Notes under the pieces: generated by a model
Database searches by the model: none
What the model was told of the DNA's origin: nothing
What the model saw: the letters and a program-made list of their open reading frames with translations, nothing else
Translations under genes and position numbers: made by a program
Part shown: positions 55,979-64,000 of the stretch, piece after piece
How positions within the stretch are numbered: the stretch's first letter is position 1
Layout: each line of letters starts with the position of its first letter
Assembly: GCA_938023035.1 (NCBI GenBank)
Contig: CALIDI010000027.1
Location: 1-64,000 of the forward strand
Source of the DNA: an uncultured Leptolyngbyaceae cyanobacterium
Lineage (GTDB): Bacteria; Cyanobacteriota; Cyanobacteriia; Leptolyngbyales; Leptolyngbyaceae
Direction: 5' to 3'
Length of the DNA stretch: 64,000 bases

Positions 55979-56635
55979 ATGTCGCAAAATGTGCAGCATC
56001 CCGGCAAAATTCTGGTTGTGCTGAATGGTAAGGGTGGGGTGGGAAAAACCACCACAGCAGTTAACCTGGCGGCCACCTTTGCTGAGAAAAAGCGAGTGCT
56101 ACTGGTCGATGCCGACCCGCAAGGATCGGCGAGTTGGTGGTGCGATCGCAACAGTACGAGCATTCACTTTGACTTGACCCGAACTGCTGACCCTCCTCTG
56201 CTGGGTGACTTACCCCAATTAACTCACTATGATGTGGTCATTGTAGACACCCCGCCGGCCTTAAACTCGGATGCGCTAACGGCGATCGTTCCCATTGCCG
56301 ATTACGTGGTTCTGCCAACGCCACCCGCTCCAATGGATCTGGCCGCTCTGATTGATACCGTCAAACACACGGTCAAGCCCCGTGGTGTCGCCCATCGTGT
56401 CTTGCTAACCAAAGTCGATCCCCGTAGTTTAGGAGAGGCTCTAGAAGCCCAGAATACCCTAATGGAATTGGGGATTCCTGCTTGCCATGCCTTTATTCGA
56501 GCCTACAAAGCCCATGAACGAGCAGCCCTCGAGGGCGTTGCAATTACTCATTGGCGTGGTAAGAACGCCCGTGAGGCCGAAGCCGACTACCGAAGAGTGA
56601 TGGACGAAATTCAGAGAGACTGGAAACATGGCTAG
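55979..56635 (+). CDS. ParA-family ATPase (candidate McdA, type 2)
   Basis: A 218-residue deviant Walker ATPase. The Walker A motif is Lys18-Gly-Gly-Val-Gly-Lys23-Thr-Thr, keeping the signature lysine of ParA/MinD; then [15 protein letters not shown] and [15 protein letters not shown]. Such proteins form ATP-dependent nucleoid-bound dimers that position cargo (plasmids, chemoreceptors, carboxysomes). Its partner, overlapping by 8 bp, encodes a coiled-coil protein with a Trp near its end, as recalled for McdB. McdA is the carboxysome-positioning ParA. The window also has ccaA, proving beta-carboxysomes. The link is an inference; a chromosome- or other cargo-partition role is equally allowed by the sequence. 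Confidence 0.85.
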   Translation: MSQNVQHPGKILVVLNGKGGVGKTTTAVNLAATFAEKKRVLLVDADPQGSASWWCDRNSTSIHFDLTRTADPPLLGDLPQLTHYDVVIVDTPPALNSDALTAIVPIADYVVLPTPPAPMDLAALIDTVKHTVKPRGVAHRVLLTKVDPRSLGEALEAQNTLMELGIPACHAFIRAYKAHERAALEGVAITHWRGKNAREAEADYRRVMDEIQRDWKHG

Positions 56636-57254
56636 AAAACGCTTGTCGGATTTATTACGCGAGGAGGTCGGTAAACCGACTGATACTGACGCAACAGAGA
56701 TGGAGCAGACCACCGCTTCTGTCCATTCGAGTCAGACCAGAAGAAGTGCCCGTAAAACAAGTCAGTCCCGCTCTCAATCCTCCACTTCTGCCCCAAAATC
56801 AGAGTCACAAAACACCCTGATTGCAGAGCTTAAAACTGCTTTAACCCAGGCAGAAGAACGAGAAGACAGCTTAAAGCAAGAATTATCTGCGCTCAAGGAT
56901 GAGCTAAAAGAATGCAAAGCACAGATTAAAGCCCTTCAGACAAAACAAAAACGATCTGCCGATTTAGAGAAGGAATTGGAGCAGGCTAAAACGACTCTGC
57001 TACAGTTAGCAGAGGTTAATACAAACTTGCAACAGGCTCTTGAAGCCTACCAGAACCCTGTAAAACCTTCCCCCTCGCCTCTGGCAAAACTGGCACCGCA
57101 TACCGACACTTTGTCGGACACTGTAAATGACCCGATCGCGGCCCGCAAAGAAATGATGCGTCAACGTCAGCAGGCGGCTTTGGCTCATCCGGTGTTTCCC
57201 GATAAGCCACCTTCTGGTAGCTTAAATGACCAAGATTTAGGTTGGGTCGATTAA
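56628..57254 (+). CDS. Coiled-coil ParA-partner protein (candidate McdB)
   Basis: A 208-residue protein. Basic N-terminus ([17 protein letters not shown]), as in partners that stimulate ParA ATPases. Then a Ser/Thr/Gln-rich disordered region, a coiled coil over about 65-140 ([34 protein letters not shown]), a Pro-rich linker, and a short C-terminal tail ending DLGWVD, with Trp three residues from the end. An invariant C-terminal Trp is a McdB hallmark. It overlaps the ParA gene by 8 bp, so the two are co-expressed. No known enzyme domain. Confidence 0.7.
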   Translation: MARKRLSDLLREEVGKPTDTDATEMEQTTASVHSSQTRRSARKTSQSRSQSSTSAPKSESQNTLIAELKTALTQAEEREDSLKQELSALKDELKECKAQIKALQTKQKRSADLEKELEQAKTTLLQLAEVNTNLQQALEAYQNPVKPSPSPLAKLAPHTDTLSDTVNDPIAARKEMMRQRQQAALAHPVFPDKPPSGSLNDQDLGWVD

Positions 57255-57557
57255 GTCTGACTGCAGTCTAGAGCAGGCTGACTCCTTGACGAGTCAGGGG
57301 GTACAGAGCGAGCAGTGCGGTGTTCACCGACGCTCTGCCAACCACACCTTGACTCGCTTTTTCTAAGCAACGTTTTTTGAGCACAGTTGAAAGCAGGCAA
57401 AGGGCGCTATCTTGAAGGGGAAGATTTTGCTAGAACCCGCTGCCAACCGTGTAGGAAGGAAGACTGAAACACAGATGCACTGAGTGTCTTCACCCTATAC
57501 TCTCTTCACTTTGAACCTGATTGGTTTCACTTGCATTTTGACTTCCGCGTAGCGGTA
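57255..57557. other. Spacer between convergent ParA operon and ycf37
   Basis: This 303-bp region contains the three-tier hairpin listed below and nothing else recognisable. Confidence 0.5.
57289..57363 (+). ncRNA. Strongly structured RNA or terminator after the ParA operon
   Basis: An outer stem of 10 pairs joins CGAGTCAGGG (57290-57299) with CCTTGACTCG (57347-57356), with one G-U. Inside it, CAGAGCG (57304-57310) pairs with CGCTCTG (57331-57337), and CGGT (57318-57321) with ACCG (57326-57329) around a GTTC loop. CTTTTTCT follows. The length and nested stems exceed an ordinary terminator. It may be a processed RNA or a 3' end structure of the operon. Confidence 0.55.
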
Positions 57558-58091
57558 CTAGCTGTTCGTCGATGGTGCCAGTCGCTTTCGCAAAGATTCA
57601 GCCCGGCGTTTGGCGGTTTGATTCTCAGCATCAATGGCTAGAGCTTGCTCGTAGGCTGAGAGCGCTTGACTGGTCAACTGCTTGCGCTCATAGGCATGCC
57701 CCAGGTTATTAAAAGCTGTTGTATAGCTGGGATCCAGTTTGGTTGCCTCCTTATAGTGACGAATGGCCAGATCAAACTGATCCTGAGCAAAGTAAGCAAA
57801 TCCCAAAGCGTTATAAACAGCCGCACTTTCAACATCCGTCAAATCTTCGGCTTTGATTGCTTTTTGGAGGGCGTTCACCGCTTGGGTAAATAGCCGCTTA
57901 TCCAGGTAAATGCTGCCAAGCTCGTAATATTCTTGGGCACTGCCTTTTTCTTTAGAAAGCTTATTTTGCAATCGGGTAAGGGTGCTTTCAGTGCGTCGAG
58001 TTTTTAGAACCTGCCGCCCGATCGCGATCGCTGAAACACTGAGCAATCCCAGCAATAAAGAAATGTACAAAATGGGTGAAGGGTTTTCCAT
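57558..58091 (-). CDS. ycf37: Ycf37, photosystem I assembly/stability TPR protein
   Basis: A 177-residue protein with an N-terminal membrane anchor (ILYISLLLGLLSVSAIAIG), a short coiled stretch (ESTLTRLQNKLSKEKGSAQ) and three TPRs (EYYELGSIYLDKRLFTQAV, AVYNALGFAYFAQDQFDLA and AFNNLGHAYERKQLTSQAL). Size, anchor and three TPRs match Ycf37, which helps assemble and stabilise photosystem I in cyanobacteria and algae. Assignment is from memory of the family rather than a search. Convergent with the ParA operon. Confidence 0.75.
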   Translation of the reverse strand: MENPSPILYISLLLGLLSVSAIAIGRQVLKTRRTESTLTRLQNKLSKEKGSAQEYYELGSIYLDKRLFTQAVNALQKAIKAEDLTDVESAAVYNALGFAYFAQDQFDLAIRHYKEATKLDPSYTTAFNNLGHAYERKQLTSQALSAYEQALAIDAENQTAKRRAESLRKRLAPSTNS

Positions 58092-58181
58092 AGGACTAAC
58101 AGGTCAGCTCTCTTAAAAACAGATCCAACCCTTATCCTAAGCGCTGTTGTGGCACTCTAGCGCAAGACTCACAAATACCAC

Positions 58182-59036
58182 CTAGGGCTTTGGCGGCAGG
58201 GGGGCTGCTAGCGGCTCGAGCGTCAATGTTTTTTGCCAGGGTAAGCCCCAGTATCGAGCACGGGCTTCTAGCCAGCCGTCTACGTGCCAAGTTTCAATTA
58301 GGCGATTCACCCGGCGACGCAGAGGGTCGTGTTGCTTTCCCTTAGGCAACGCGATCGCCAGCGGTTCGACTGACAACAGTGGGTGAAGCAGGCGAAATTC
58401 AGGGAATGCCTGCACCCATCCGGTTAAGATGCTGACATCTGCCGCAAAGGCTTCCACAGTGCCCCGCTCCAACTGTTGCTTTGCTTCGATATAGGAAGAT
58501 ACAGCCACAAGTCGGGCACCAGGTAAGCGATCACGCAGAGTCGCGATTGTGCTGGAACCATTCAAAACAGCAATGGTCACTCGTTCCGCATCTCTAGTAT
58601 GCCGCAGGGCAGAACTTTTGGTCACTAGGGCAGTGCCATCAAGATAATAGGGAACACTAAAAACGACCACCCGCGATCGCATTTCTGTTGCAGTCAGACG
58701 CGCAATCACAAGATCCACTTCGCCGCGCAACACCACCGAAAGGCGATCAGCATTGGAGACAGGCACCAGCTCAAGAGCTAGACCCTCTGGCAAAATGTCC
58801 GCTGCCAGTCTCCGGGCAATTTCAATTTCAAATCCGGCCAGATTTCCGTCGGCCTGCCGCATTGCTAGAGGGGGCAAATTACTTTTAACAGCGACCCTTA
58901 ACTTACCCCGGTGCTGCAACACCGGAAGTTCTGCCGCATTAACAGATGCAATGAAAACCATAGGCATCTGTAGCAGTGCCCCCATCCCCAGACAACTCAC
59001 ACCTAAGCTCAGCAGCGTGGGTAAAACCTTCAGCAT
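58182..59036 (-). CDS. Periplasmic amino-acid-type solute-binding protein (SBP_bac_3)
   Basis: A 284-residue secreted protein with a long hydrophobic leader (TLLSLGVSCLGMGALLQMP, cleavage-like VNAAELP). The body is family 3 binding protein: GKLRVAVKSNLPPLAMRQADGNLAGFEIEIARRLA split by Gly turns, RGEVDLVIARLTATEMR, VFSVPYYLDGTALV and DVSILTGW. Substrate is probably an amino acid or related small molecule. No permease is nearby. Its start codon lies 1 bp from the end of rplT, suggesting read-through from the ribosomal operon. Confidence 0.82.
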   Translation of the reverse strand: MLKVLPTLLSLGVSCLGMGALLQMPMVFIASVNAAELPVLQHRGKLRVAVKSNLPPLAMRQADGNLAGFEIEIARRLAADILPEGLALELVPVSNADRLSVVLRGEVDLVIARLTATEMRSRVVVFSVPYYLDGTALVTKSSALRHTRDAERVTIAVLNGSSTIATLRDRLPGARLVAVSSYIEAKQQLERGTVEAFAADVSILTGWVQAFPEFRLLHPLLSVEPLAIALPKGKQHDPLRRRVNRLIETWHVDGWLEARARYWGLPWQKTLTLEPLAAPLPPKP

Positions 59037-59396
59037 TTACGGCCTGGCCGCTTTACCTGCTAACTCTAACACTTGACTAAAGCCGGCCGGATCCAGAATT
59101 GCCATCTGAGCCAACATCTTACGATTAATTTCGATACCGGCTTTCTTCAGATTGCCAATCAACTGGCTATAACTCATTCCATGAAGACGGGCTGCCGCAT
59201 TAATTCGGGTAATCCACAACCGCCGAAAGTCTCGCTTCCGTTTGCGCCGATCAGCATAAGCATAGCGCAGCGCCTTCATCACCTGCTGGTTTGCCGTGCG
59301 AAATAGACGCGAGTGGGATCCACGAAACCCTTTGGCCAACTTTAAAATCTTCTTCCGACGCTTACGCGCCACATTACCACGCTTTACCCGTGCCAT
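59037..59396 (-). CDS. rplT: 50S ribosomal protein L20
   Basis: A 119-residue basic ribosomal protein that binds 23S rRNA and starts assembly of the large subunit. The N-terminus [20 protein letters not shown] and [20 protein letters not shown] are typical L20; length is standard. It follows rpmI (L35) on the minus strand, 76 bp apart, the usual pair. Confidence 0.98.
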   Translation of the reverse strand: MARVKRGNVARKRRKKILKLAKGFRGSHSRLFRTANQQVMKALRYAYADRRKRKRDFRRLWITRINAAARLHGMSYSQLIGNLKKAGIEINRKMLAQMAILDPAGFSQVLELAGKAARP

Positions 59397-59472
59397 TACC
59401 TGTACTCTCTCAACAACAAAAATAAAAGCTACTTCAAAGTAAACCGAACTCCTCTACGCCGCCCTCACCTCC

Positions 59473-59670
59473 TTAAAGGTAAGGCAACATCAGGTGAACG
59501 TTGTTTTCATCCCGTTCATGCACTAAGCCCATCTTCTTTAAGCGACGAATTCGAGAGGCGCTTTTGTGTTCTAACAAGTGATTGCGATAGGTTTTGCGCC
59601 GCGCAATTCTACCAGAACCAGTTGATTTGAAGCGCTTTGCAGCGGCTCTGCGCGTCTTTAGCTTAGGCAT
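59473..59670 (-). CDS. rpmI: 50S ribosomal protein L35
   Basis: A 65-residue basic protein ([34 protein letters not shown], ending LPYL) with the usual L35 length. It is the first gene of the rpmI-rplT unit, followed 76 bp later by rplT. A -35/-10 candidate lies just upstream at 59707-59736. Confidence 0.98.
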   Translation of the reverse strand: MPKLKTRRAAAKRFKSTGSGRIARRKTYRNHLLEHKSASRIRRLKKMGLVHERDENNVHLMLPYL

Positions 59671-59706
59671 AGAATTTAAAGTCTTGTAAAATCAACACAG
59701 TCTACT

Positions 59707-59736
59707 ATTCTAAATTCAAACCCTGTTTGTAGACAA
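59707..59736 (-). promoter_or_regulatory. Candidate sigma70-type promoter of rpmI-rplT
   Basis: On the minus strand TTGTCT (59731-59736) and TAGAAT (59707-59712) are 18 bp apart, 37 bp ahead of the rpmI start. No experimental support. Confidence 0.45.
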
Positions 59737-59990
59737 GACTTTTTTCCAGGTTTCTTCACGATTCATGACTGCATCAGCGAGAAAGTGAGCTAAACTGGAT
59801 ACAGGCTGATCTCGTTGCTTATCCCCTGCGGATTGGGCAAATGCAGGTTGCTGGGTTGGCAAAGGGCTGAATCTTGACGACTGCTAATTTTTCAGAGCTT
59901 TGAACCCAGCGCTGCTCTGTATTTGTCTATAGTGATGATAACTCTCAGGGCGGTGGTGGTTTTGTTCGAGAAAGCTATCACTTCAACAGA

Positions 59991-60014
59991 AGTGGGTGCC
60001 AACCCACTTTTTTT
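59991..60014 (+). terminator. Hairpin with T tract in the rimP leader
   Basis: AGTGGGT (59991-59997) pairs with ACCCACT (60002-60008) around a GCCA loop, followed by a T-rich run (60008-60014). It lies 30 bp before the rimP start, not after a gene, so it may be an attenuator or regulatory leader. Similar GTGGG...CCCAC hairpins stand before rimP in other bacteria (from memory). Confidence 0.6.
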
Positions 60015-60043
60015 ATTTGTTTTTTGTTGATGGTCGACTGCCA

Positions 60044-60508
60044 ATGACACATCCTCTGGTTCCTCAAATTCTAGATTTAGCAGCCCCTGTTGCCGAAGTC
60101 TTGGGGTTAGAAGTTGTTGGTGTGGTTTTTCATACCAATCAAAACCCACCGGTGCTGAGGGTTGATGTGCGTAACTGTGAGTGCGATACCAGCTTAAATG
60201 ACTGTGAGCGGATGAGTCGTGCGCTTGAGTCGGCCCTGGATACTGCAGATGTTATTCCCGGTACTTATGTTCTGGAGGTCTCTAGCCCAGGAATTTCACG
60301 CCAGTTAAGCAGCGATCGCGAATTTATTTCCTTCAAGGGGTTTTCAGTGCTGGTAAAACTAACCGAACCCGTCGGCGGTCAACAAGAATGGATCGGTCAG
60401 TTGATTGGGCGTGACGACACGGCTGTGCATCTCAGTCAAAAAGGCAAAGTCATTGTTTTGCCCCGTGAATTCGTCGTCAGCGTTCAACTCAACGAAAAGC
60501 GCCACTGA
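60044..60508 (+). CDS. rimP: Ribosome maturation factor RimP
   Basis: A 154-residue 30S subunit maturation factor. Landmarks are LDLAAPVAEVLGLEVVGVVF, LRVDVRNCECDTSLNDCERMSRALESAL and VLEVSSPGISRQLSSDREF, a typical RimP pattern. The start at 60044 is chosen since the longer frame includes the leader hairpin. It heads the rimP-nusA-rnpM-infB cluster, the standard order in bacteria. Confidence 0.95.
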   Translation: MTHPLVPQILDLAAPVAEVLGLEVVGVVFHTNQNPPVLRVDVRNCECDTSLNDCERMSRALESALDTADVIPGTYVLEVSSPGISRQLSSDREFISFKGFSVLVKLTEPVGGQQEWIGQLIGRDDTAVHLSQKGKVIVLPREFVVSVQLNEKRH

Positions 60509-60612
60509 AGCTGGTGTTTATTTTTAGGTCAGCTTCCTTCCTTTTTTACCACTTCCTTTTTTTACTACACCTCTTTACCACTACACCTTACACAACGGAG
60601 CTTGAAGAACCT

Positions 60613-62052
60613 ATGTCAATGGTCCCTCTTCCCGGATTGCGGGAAATGATTGATAGCATTAGTCGTGAGCGGAACCTGCCTAAAACGTCGGTGCAGGAGG
60701 CTCTACGTGAGGCGCTGCTCAAAGGCTATGAGCGCTATCGCCGTACCCAGCGCTTAGAAGGACATTTTGATGATGAGTATTTTCACAACTTTGAGGTCGA
60801 GCTAGATATCGAAGACGAGGGCTTTCGGGTTCTTGCAGCTAAAACCATCGCGGAAGAAGTCACAAACCCGGATCACGAAATTGCTCTCCAAGAAGTGCAA
60901 GAGGTTGCGGCTGAAGCTCAACCCGGCGATACGGTGGTTTTGGATGTGACACCCGATCAAGGAGAATTTGGCCGGATGGCAGCGATCCAGACCAAACAGG
61001 TGCTGGCTCAAAAGCTACGCGACCAACAGCGCAAAATCATTCAAGAAGAATTTCAAGACCTTGAAGGCACGGTCTTACAGGCACGGGTGCTGCGGTTTGA
61101 GCGACAGTCAGTGATTATGGCAGTTAGCAGCGGCTTTGGTAACCCCGAAGTCGAAGCTGAGCTGATGAAGAAAGAGCAACTTCCGAATGATAAGTATCGC
61201 TCTAATGCCAGCTATAAAGTTTATTTAAAGAGGGTTCTAGAAGGTTCCCATCGTGGGCCACAACTGCTAGTATCACGGGCCGACGCTGGATTGGTAGTCT
61301 ATCTATTTGCTAATGAAGTCCCAGAGATTGAAGACGAAGTTGTTCGGATTGTGGCTGTTGCGCGGGAAGCTAACCCACCCTCGCGGCAGGTTGGGCCACG
61401 CACAAAAATTGCTGTAGACACGGTTGAACGCGATGTTGATCCGGTTGGAGCCTGCATTGGTGCGCGCGGGTCGAGAATTCAAGCCGTTGTCAATGAACTG
61501 CAAGGGGAAAAGATTGATGTGATTCGCTGGTCTCCTGACCCGGCTAACTATATTTCTAATGCTTTGAGTCCGGCGCGGGTCGAAGAAGTCCGGTTGATTG
61601 ATCCTGAGGAAAAGCAGGCCCACGTCCTTGTACCGGAGGATCAATTAAGTCTGGCGATCGGTAAAGAAGGCCAAAATGTGCGCCTAGCTGCTCGCTTGAC
61701 CGGCTGGAAAATTGATATCAGAGACGCTGCAAAGTATGACTACGCTGCCGAAGATGAGAAAATTGCCGAAATTTTAGAAGCACGTAGACAAAAGGCCCAA
61801 TGGGAAGCAGAGGCAGCAGAGCGAAAAGCAGCAGCACAAGCGGCGGCTGAACAGGAACTGCTAGAAGAAGCCGATGAGGCAGAAGCTGAGGCAATCTCTG
61901 CGGACTTAGCAGATTTAGAAGACGAGGAGCAGGAGGAAATCGATGCATTAGAGGACAATGAGACCCTTGATGATGAAGATCTAGAGATTGATGGTGGAGA
62001 AGAGCTTGATGGTTCTGGAACCGAGTCTGCCGCGGCTTTGGAGCGCCCTTAG
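60613..62052 (+). CDS. nusA: Transcription termination/antitermination factor NusA
   Basis: A 479-residue RNA polymerase-binding factor. The N-terminal domain (MIDSISRERNLPKTSVQEAL) binds polymerase. An S1 domain (EGTVLQARVLRFERQSVIMAV) and two KH domains (GACIGARGSRIQAVVNELQGEKIDVI and LAIGKEGQNVRLAARLTGW) follow. The C-terminus is a very acidic, Ala/Glu/Asp-rich tail (~390-479), with no second NusA repeat as in E. coli. The ATG at 60613 is chosen over a frame opening at 60514. It is followed by rnpM. Confidence 0.96.
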   Translation: MSMVPLPGLREMIDSISRERNLPKTSVQEALREALLKGYERYRRTQRLEGHFDDEYFHNFEVELDIEDEGFRVLAAKTIAEEVTNPDHEIALQEVQEVAAEAQPGDTVVLDVTPDQGEFGRMAAIQTKQVLAQKLRDQQRKIIQEEFQDLEGTVLQARVLRFERQSVIMAVSSGFGNPEVEAELMKKEQLPNDKYRSNASYKVYLKRVLEGSHRGPQLLVSRADAGLVVYLFANEVPEIEDEVVRIVAVAREANPPSRQVGPRTKIAVDTVERDVDPVGACIGARGSRIQAVVNELQGEKIDVIRWSPDPANYISNALSPARVEEVRLIDPEEKQAHVLVPEDQLSLAIGKEGQNVRLAARLTGWKIDIRDAAKYDYAAEDEKIAEILEARRQKAQWEAEAAERKAAAQAAAEQELLEEADEAEAEAISADLADLEDEEQEEIDALEDNETLDDEDLEIDGGEELDGSGTESAAALERP

Positions 62053-62102
62053 ACCTGAGTGGGTGAGAGGATGATCTTATATGAACTTTAGGAGTCTGGA
62101 TT

Positions 62103-62423
62103 GTGTCTTTACCTCCCAACTACCGCCGTTGTATTAGCTGTCGAGCCACCGGATCGAAGGATCAATTCCTTAGAATTGTCCGCCTACACCCCACCCACAC
62201 CGTTCAACTGGATCAGGGTATGGGGCGCTCAGCTTACCTCTGTCCTCAGGCCGAATGCCTGAAATTGGCCCAGCGAAAAAATCGACTAGGACGGTCGCTC
62301 AAAGCAGCCATTCCAGAGGACTTGTATGCTCAACTCTGGCAACGTCTTGAGCCTGCGTTGCAAAGGGGGAACTTAGAGGGGAAAGCAAAAAGTGAAGAAA
62401 AGCGGAGGATGCTTGAGCGATAG
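62103..62423 (+). CDS. rnpM: RNase P modulator RnpM (YlxR family)
   Basis: A 106-residue small RNA-binding protein of the YlxR/DUF448 family. The start YRRCISCRATGSKDQFLRIVRL and GRSAYLCPQAECLKLA are typical. The family, now called RnpM, binds RNase P RNA in B. subtilis. GTG start at 62103, 50 bp after nusA. The usual nusA-rnpM-infB order holds. Confidence 0.92.
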   Translation: MSLPPNYRRCISCRATGSKDQFLRIVRLHPTHTVQLDQGMGRSAYLCPQAECLKLAQRKNRLGRSLKAAIPEDLYAQLWQRLEPALQRGNLEGKAKSEEKRRMLER

Positions 62424-62967
62424 CTTCCTTGGCGATCCATCAAACTCAAATAGCTGAGTCGGAGAATTGGTTGAAATCGGAGGATCAGGATTAGAATGTT
62501 ATCCTAGACTAGGAGGCTTTCGTTCAGATCTAAGCTTGAGTAACTTAGCCTAGCTAGTTTCAAGATGCTCCTAGTTTACCCTGGTAAAACACCGGAAGAC
62601 TGGCTAGTGTCTGGTAATGTTAGTTGGGTTTTACCATTCAGGTGATGACCTGCTAGTTTGGAGAGGGGCTTTTGGTTTTGAGTCATGTGTATAAGTTTGG
62701 CGGTTTCACCAGGTACATGGTGCTCTTTGCGGCGAGGTTAAGCCAGTATCAGGAGGTTGAGGCAAAATTGAAGAGTTAGGCTTTTCTGAAACGGTTGCTA
62801 TGACGATCAAGGTATAGCAACGGCTTGACATTCCGTCCCTTGCTGAGCAGTATGAAGGTTCGAGATTTCTCTGAATGGGCTAGAGAGGTTTGGATTGATT
62901 AACGTTTAGTGAAAAGCGGCAGGTAACTTTATGTGACACGGTTAGAGTAGGCAGAGAGGAAGACTGG
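62424..62967 (+). other. Long leader of infB
   Basis: This 544-bp spacer is unusually long for the nusA-infB cluster. Short inverted pieces are present (e.g. CCTGGTAAAACACCGG), but no known riboswitch or other RNA is recognised and no gene is supported. GAGAGGA precedes the infB ATG. Confidence 0.45.
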
Positions 62968-64000
62968 ATGAGTGGTGGCAAAGTTAGAATTTACGATCTT
63001 TCACGGGAATTAAATTTGGATAATAGAGACATACTTGCGGTCTGTGAGCAACAAAATATCGCGGCAAAGAGCCACAGTAGCACAATCACAGATGCTGAGG
63101 CTGAGATAATTCGAGCTGCGATTAGCGAAAAGCAAACCACTGCCTCAGTTTCTCAGAAGCAACTCCAGCCCCGTTCAGTTGTATCGGCACAGGAGCCGAG
63201 TGGTCGTTCGAGTGTACCCATCCAAAAGAAGCCTCAGATTCTTGAAGTCAGGGCTGTGAAGCCTGCTGTAGCCCGCCAACCTGTGAGTCCCCAGCCGCCA
63301 GTCAGTCAACCTTCTCTGGCGACCGATGCGTCGGCGACGCCATCGCCGACGGCTCCTAAGAAGCCGTCTTCTCCTGTCCGCCCTTCACCTCCAGCTAGCC
63401 CTGCTAGGGCCGAGGAGAAGCTGATTTCGGAAAAGAGTCGATCGGATGGTTCTACTCCTGCTGCGATCGCCGGTACAACGGCCAAGCGGGAGTCATCAGA
63501 GGCAGAATTATCGAAGCCAGAGTTGTTGAAACCAGCGTCTCCCCCCGCTCAGACGAAAGTGGCTGAAGCAAAAGCTTCAGAAGCCAAGCCTCCCCGGTTA
63601 GTGAAGCCCCCGGTGAAGCCATCGGCTCCAACACCCTCGGGTTCGAGTTCTGCGCCAGCGAAGCCCAGTTCCCCCAGTCGCCCTGTTTTAAAAAAGCCCT
63701 CTGAGGTCACAGGGGAGCGTCTTGGTACAACCAGTAAACCTGAACGGGCGACGGCTAATGTAACTCGGTCACCTGTTTCCAAGTCAGTTGATGGTCGTCC
63801 GGCGCGTCCTCAGACCATTGTTGAGTTGCGTCGGCCTAATAAGCCTGTTCCAGAGGAGCCAGACCCTCTGCTCAGCGATGACGAGGGGAGTGAGACTCCA
63901 GAAATTTTGCTGAAAGCACGGCCTAAGCGTGTAAGGTTGGGTGGTGCACCGGAAGAAATCAAGACTGAAACCGTTCAGTTACATCGCCCAACCCTGCCGC
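62968..64000 (+). CDS. infB: Translation initiation factor IF-2, N-terminal part
   Basis: The frame starts [22 protein letters not shown] with the IF2_N fold ([20 protein letters not shown]), then a long Pro/Ala/Ser/Lys-rich N-terminal domain typical of cyanobacterial IF-2, and is open to the window edge. The GTPase, with its GHVDHGKT motif, is outside. ATG at 62968 with GAGAGGAAG upstream; order after nusA and rnpM supports the call. Confidence 0.9.
   Translation, partial: MSGGKVRIYDLSRELNLDNRDILAVCEQQNIAAKSHSSTITDAEAEIIRAAISEKQTTASVSQKQLQPRSVVSAQEPSGRSSVPIQKKPQILEVRAVKPAVARQPVSPQPPVSQPSLATDASATPSPTAPKKPSSPVRPSPPASPARAEEKLISEKSRSDGSTPAAIAGTTAKRESSEAELSKPELLKPASPPAQTKVAEAKASEAKPPRLVKPPVKPSAPTPSGSSSAPAKPSSPSRPVLKKPSEVTGERLGTTSKPERATANVTRSPVSKSVDGRPARPQTIVELRRPNKPVPEEPDPLLSDDEGSETPEILLKARPKRVRLGGAPEEIKTETVQLHRPTLP

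Larger units (their letters stand above)
59671..60043. other. Divergent promoter region rpmI / rimP
   Basis: This 373-bp spacer holds the rpmI promoter (59707-59736, minus) and the rimP leader with the hairpin at 59991-60014 (plus). No gene is supported in between. Confidence 0.6.

Overview
The window is chromosomal DNA from a beta-cyanobacterium. Supporting genes are a CcaA-type carbonic anhydrase (beta-carboxysome), zeta-carotene desaturase, Ycf37, PII (GlnB), a high-light-inducible protein, a SLH/OprB porin and several proteins of cyanobacteria-only DUF families. The palindrome GCGATCGC (HIP1) occurs many times in genes and spacers. Gene content and loose spacing would fit a Leptolyngbya-like filamentous lineage, but the genus is a guess. 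No CRISPR array, rRNA or tRNA was recognised.

Layout. 1-2.5 kb: tail of an IS630-type transposase, an outer-membrane protein and icd. 2.9-10.6 kb: MscS channel with cyclic-nucleotide domain, deoC, recO, an MFS exporter, a family-4 glycosyltransferase and an amidase. 11.2-16.7 kb: porin, Rrf2 regulator plus cysK, ccaA abutting an IS982 remnant, GrpB-family protein. 17.1-20.4 kb: FtsL-like protein, FtsI, DprA-like protein. 20.4-24.3 kb: decayed MntA-HepT toxin-antitoxin pair, palindromic repeats, secreted TPR protein, DUF2949. 24.8-30.8 kb: phytoene/squalene-synthase-like enzyme, MsrB, a CobW GTPase under a Zur/Fur-like operator with a WD40 gene behind it, a Uma2 pseudogene, a membrane protein. 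31-41.9 kb: DrrAB-type ABC exporter, a repeat-rich 1.25-kb spacer, a 1700-residue secreted TPR-CHAT protein, SH3, DUF3318 and proline-rich proteins. 42-50.9 kb: CNT-type transporter, crtQ, glnB, a small membrane protein/ABC pair, DUF4079, hlip and sdhB. 51.6-58.1 kb: hypotheticals, Tat lipoprotein, TldD, a ParA/coiled-coil pair that could be a type-2 McdAB carboxysome-positioning system, a structured RNA or terminator, ycf37. 58.2-64 kb: solute-binding protein, rplT-rpmI, divergent rimP-nusA-rnpM-infB (infB runs off the window).

The genes are mostly housekeeping singletons or pairs. The least explained parts are the ParA/coiled-coil operon and its 3' hairpin, the TPR-CHAT protein, the Zur-box/CobW/WD40 unit, the Rrf2-cysK pair, and at least three families of short inverted-repeat elements scattered through the spacers. 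All family assignments come from reading motifs; no database search was run.
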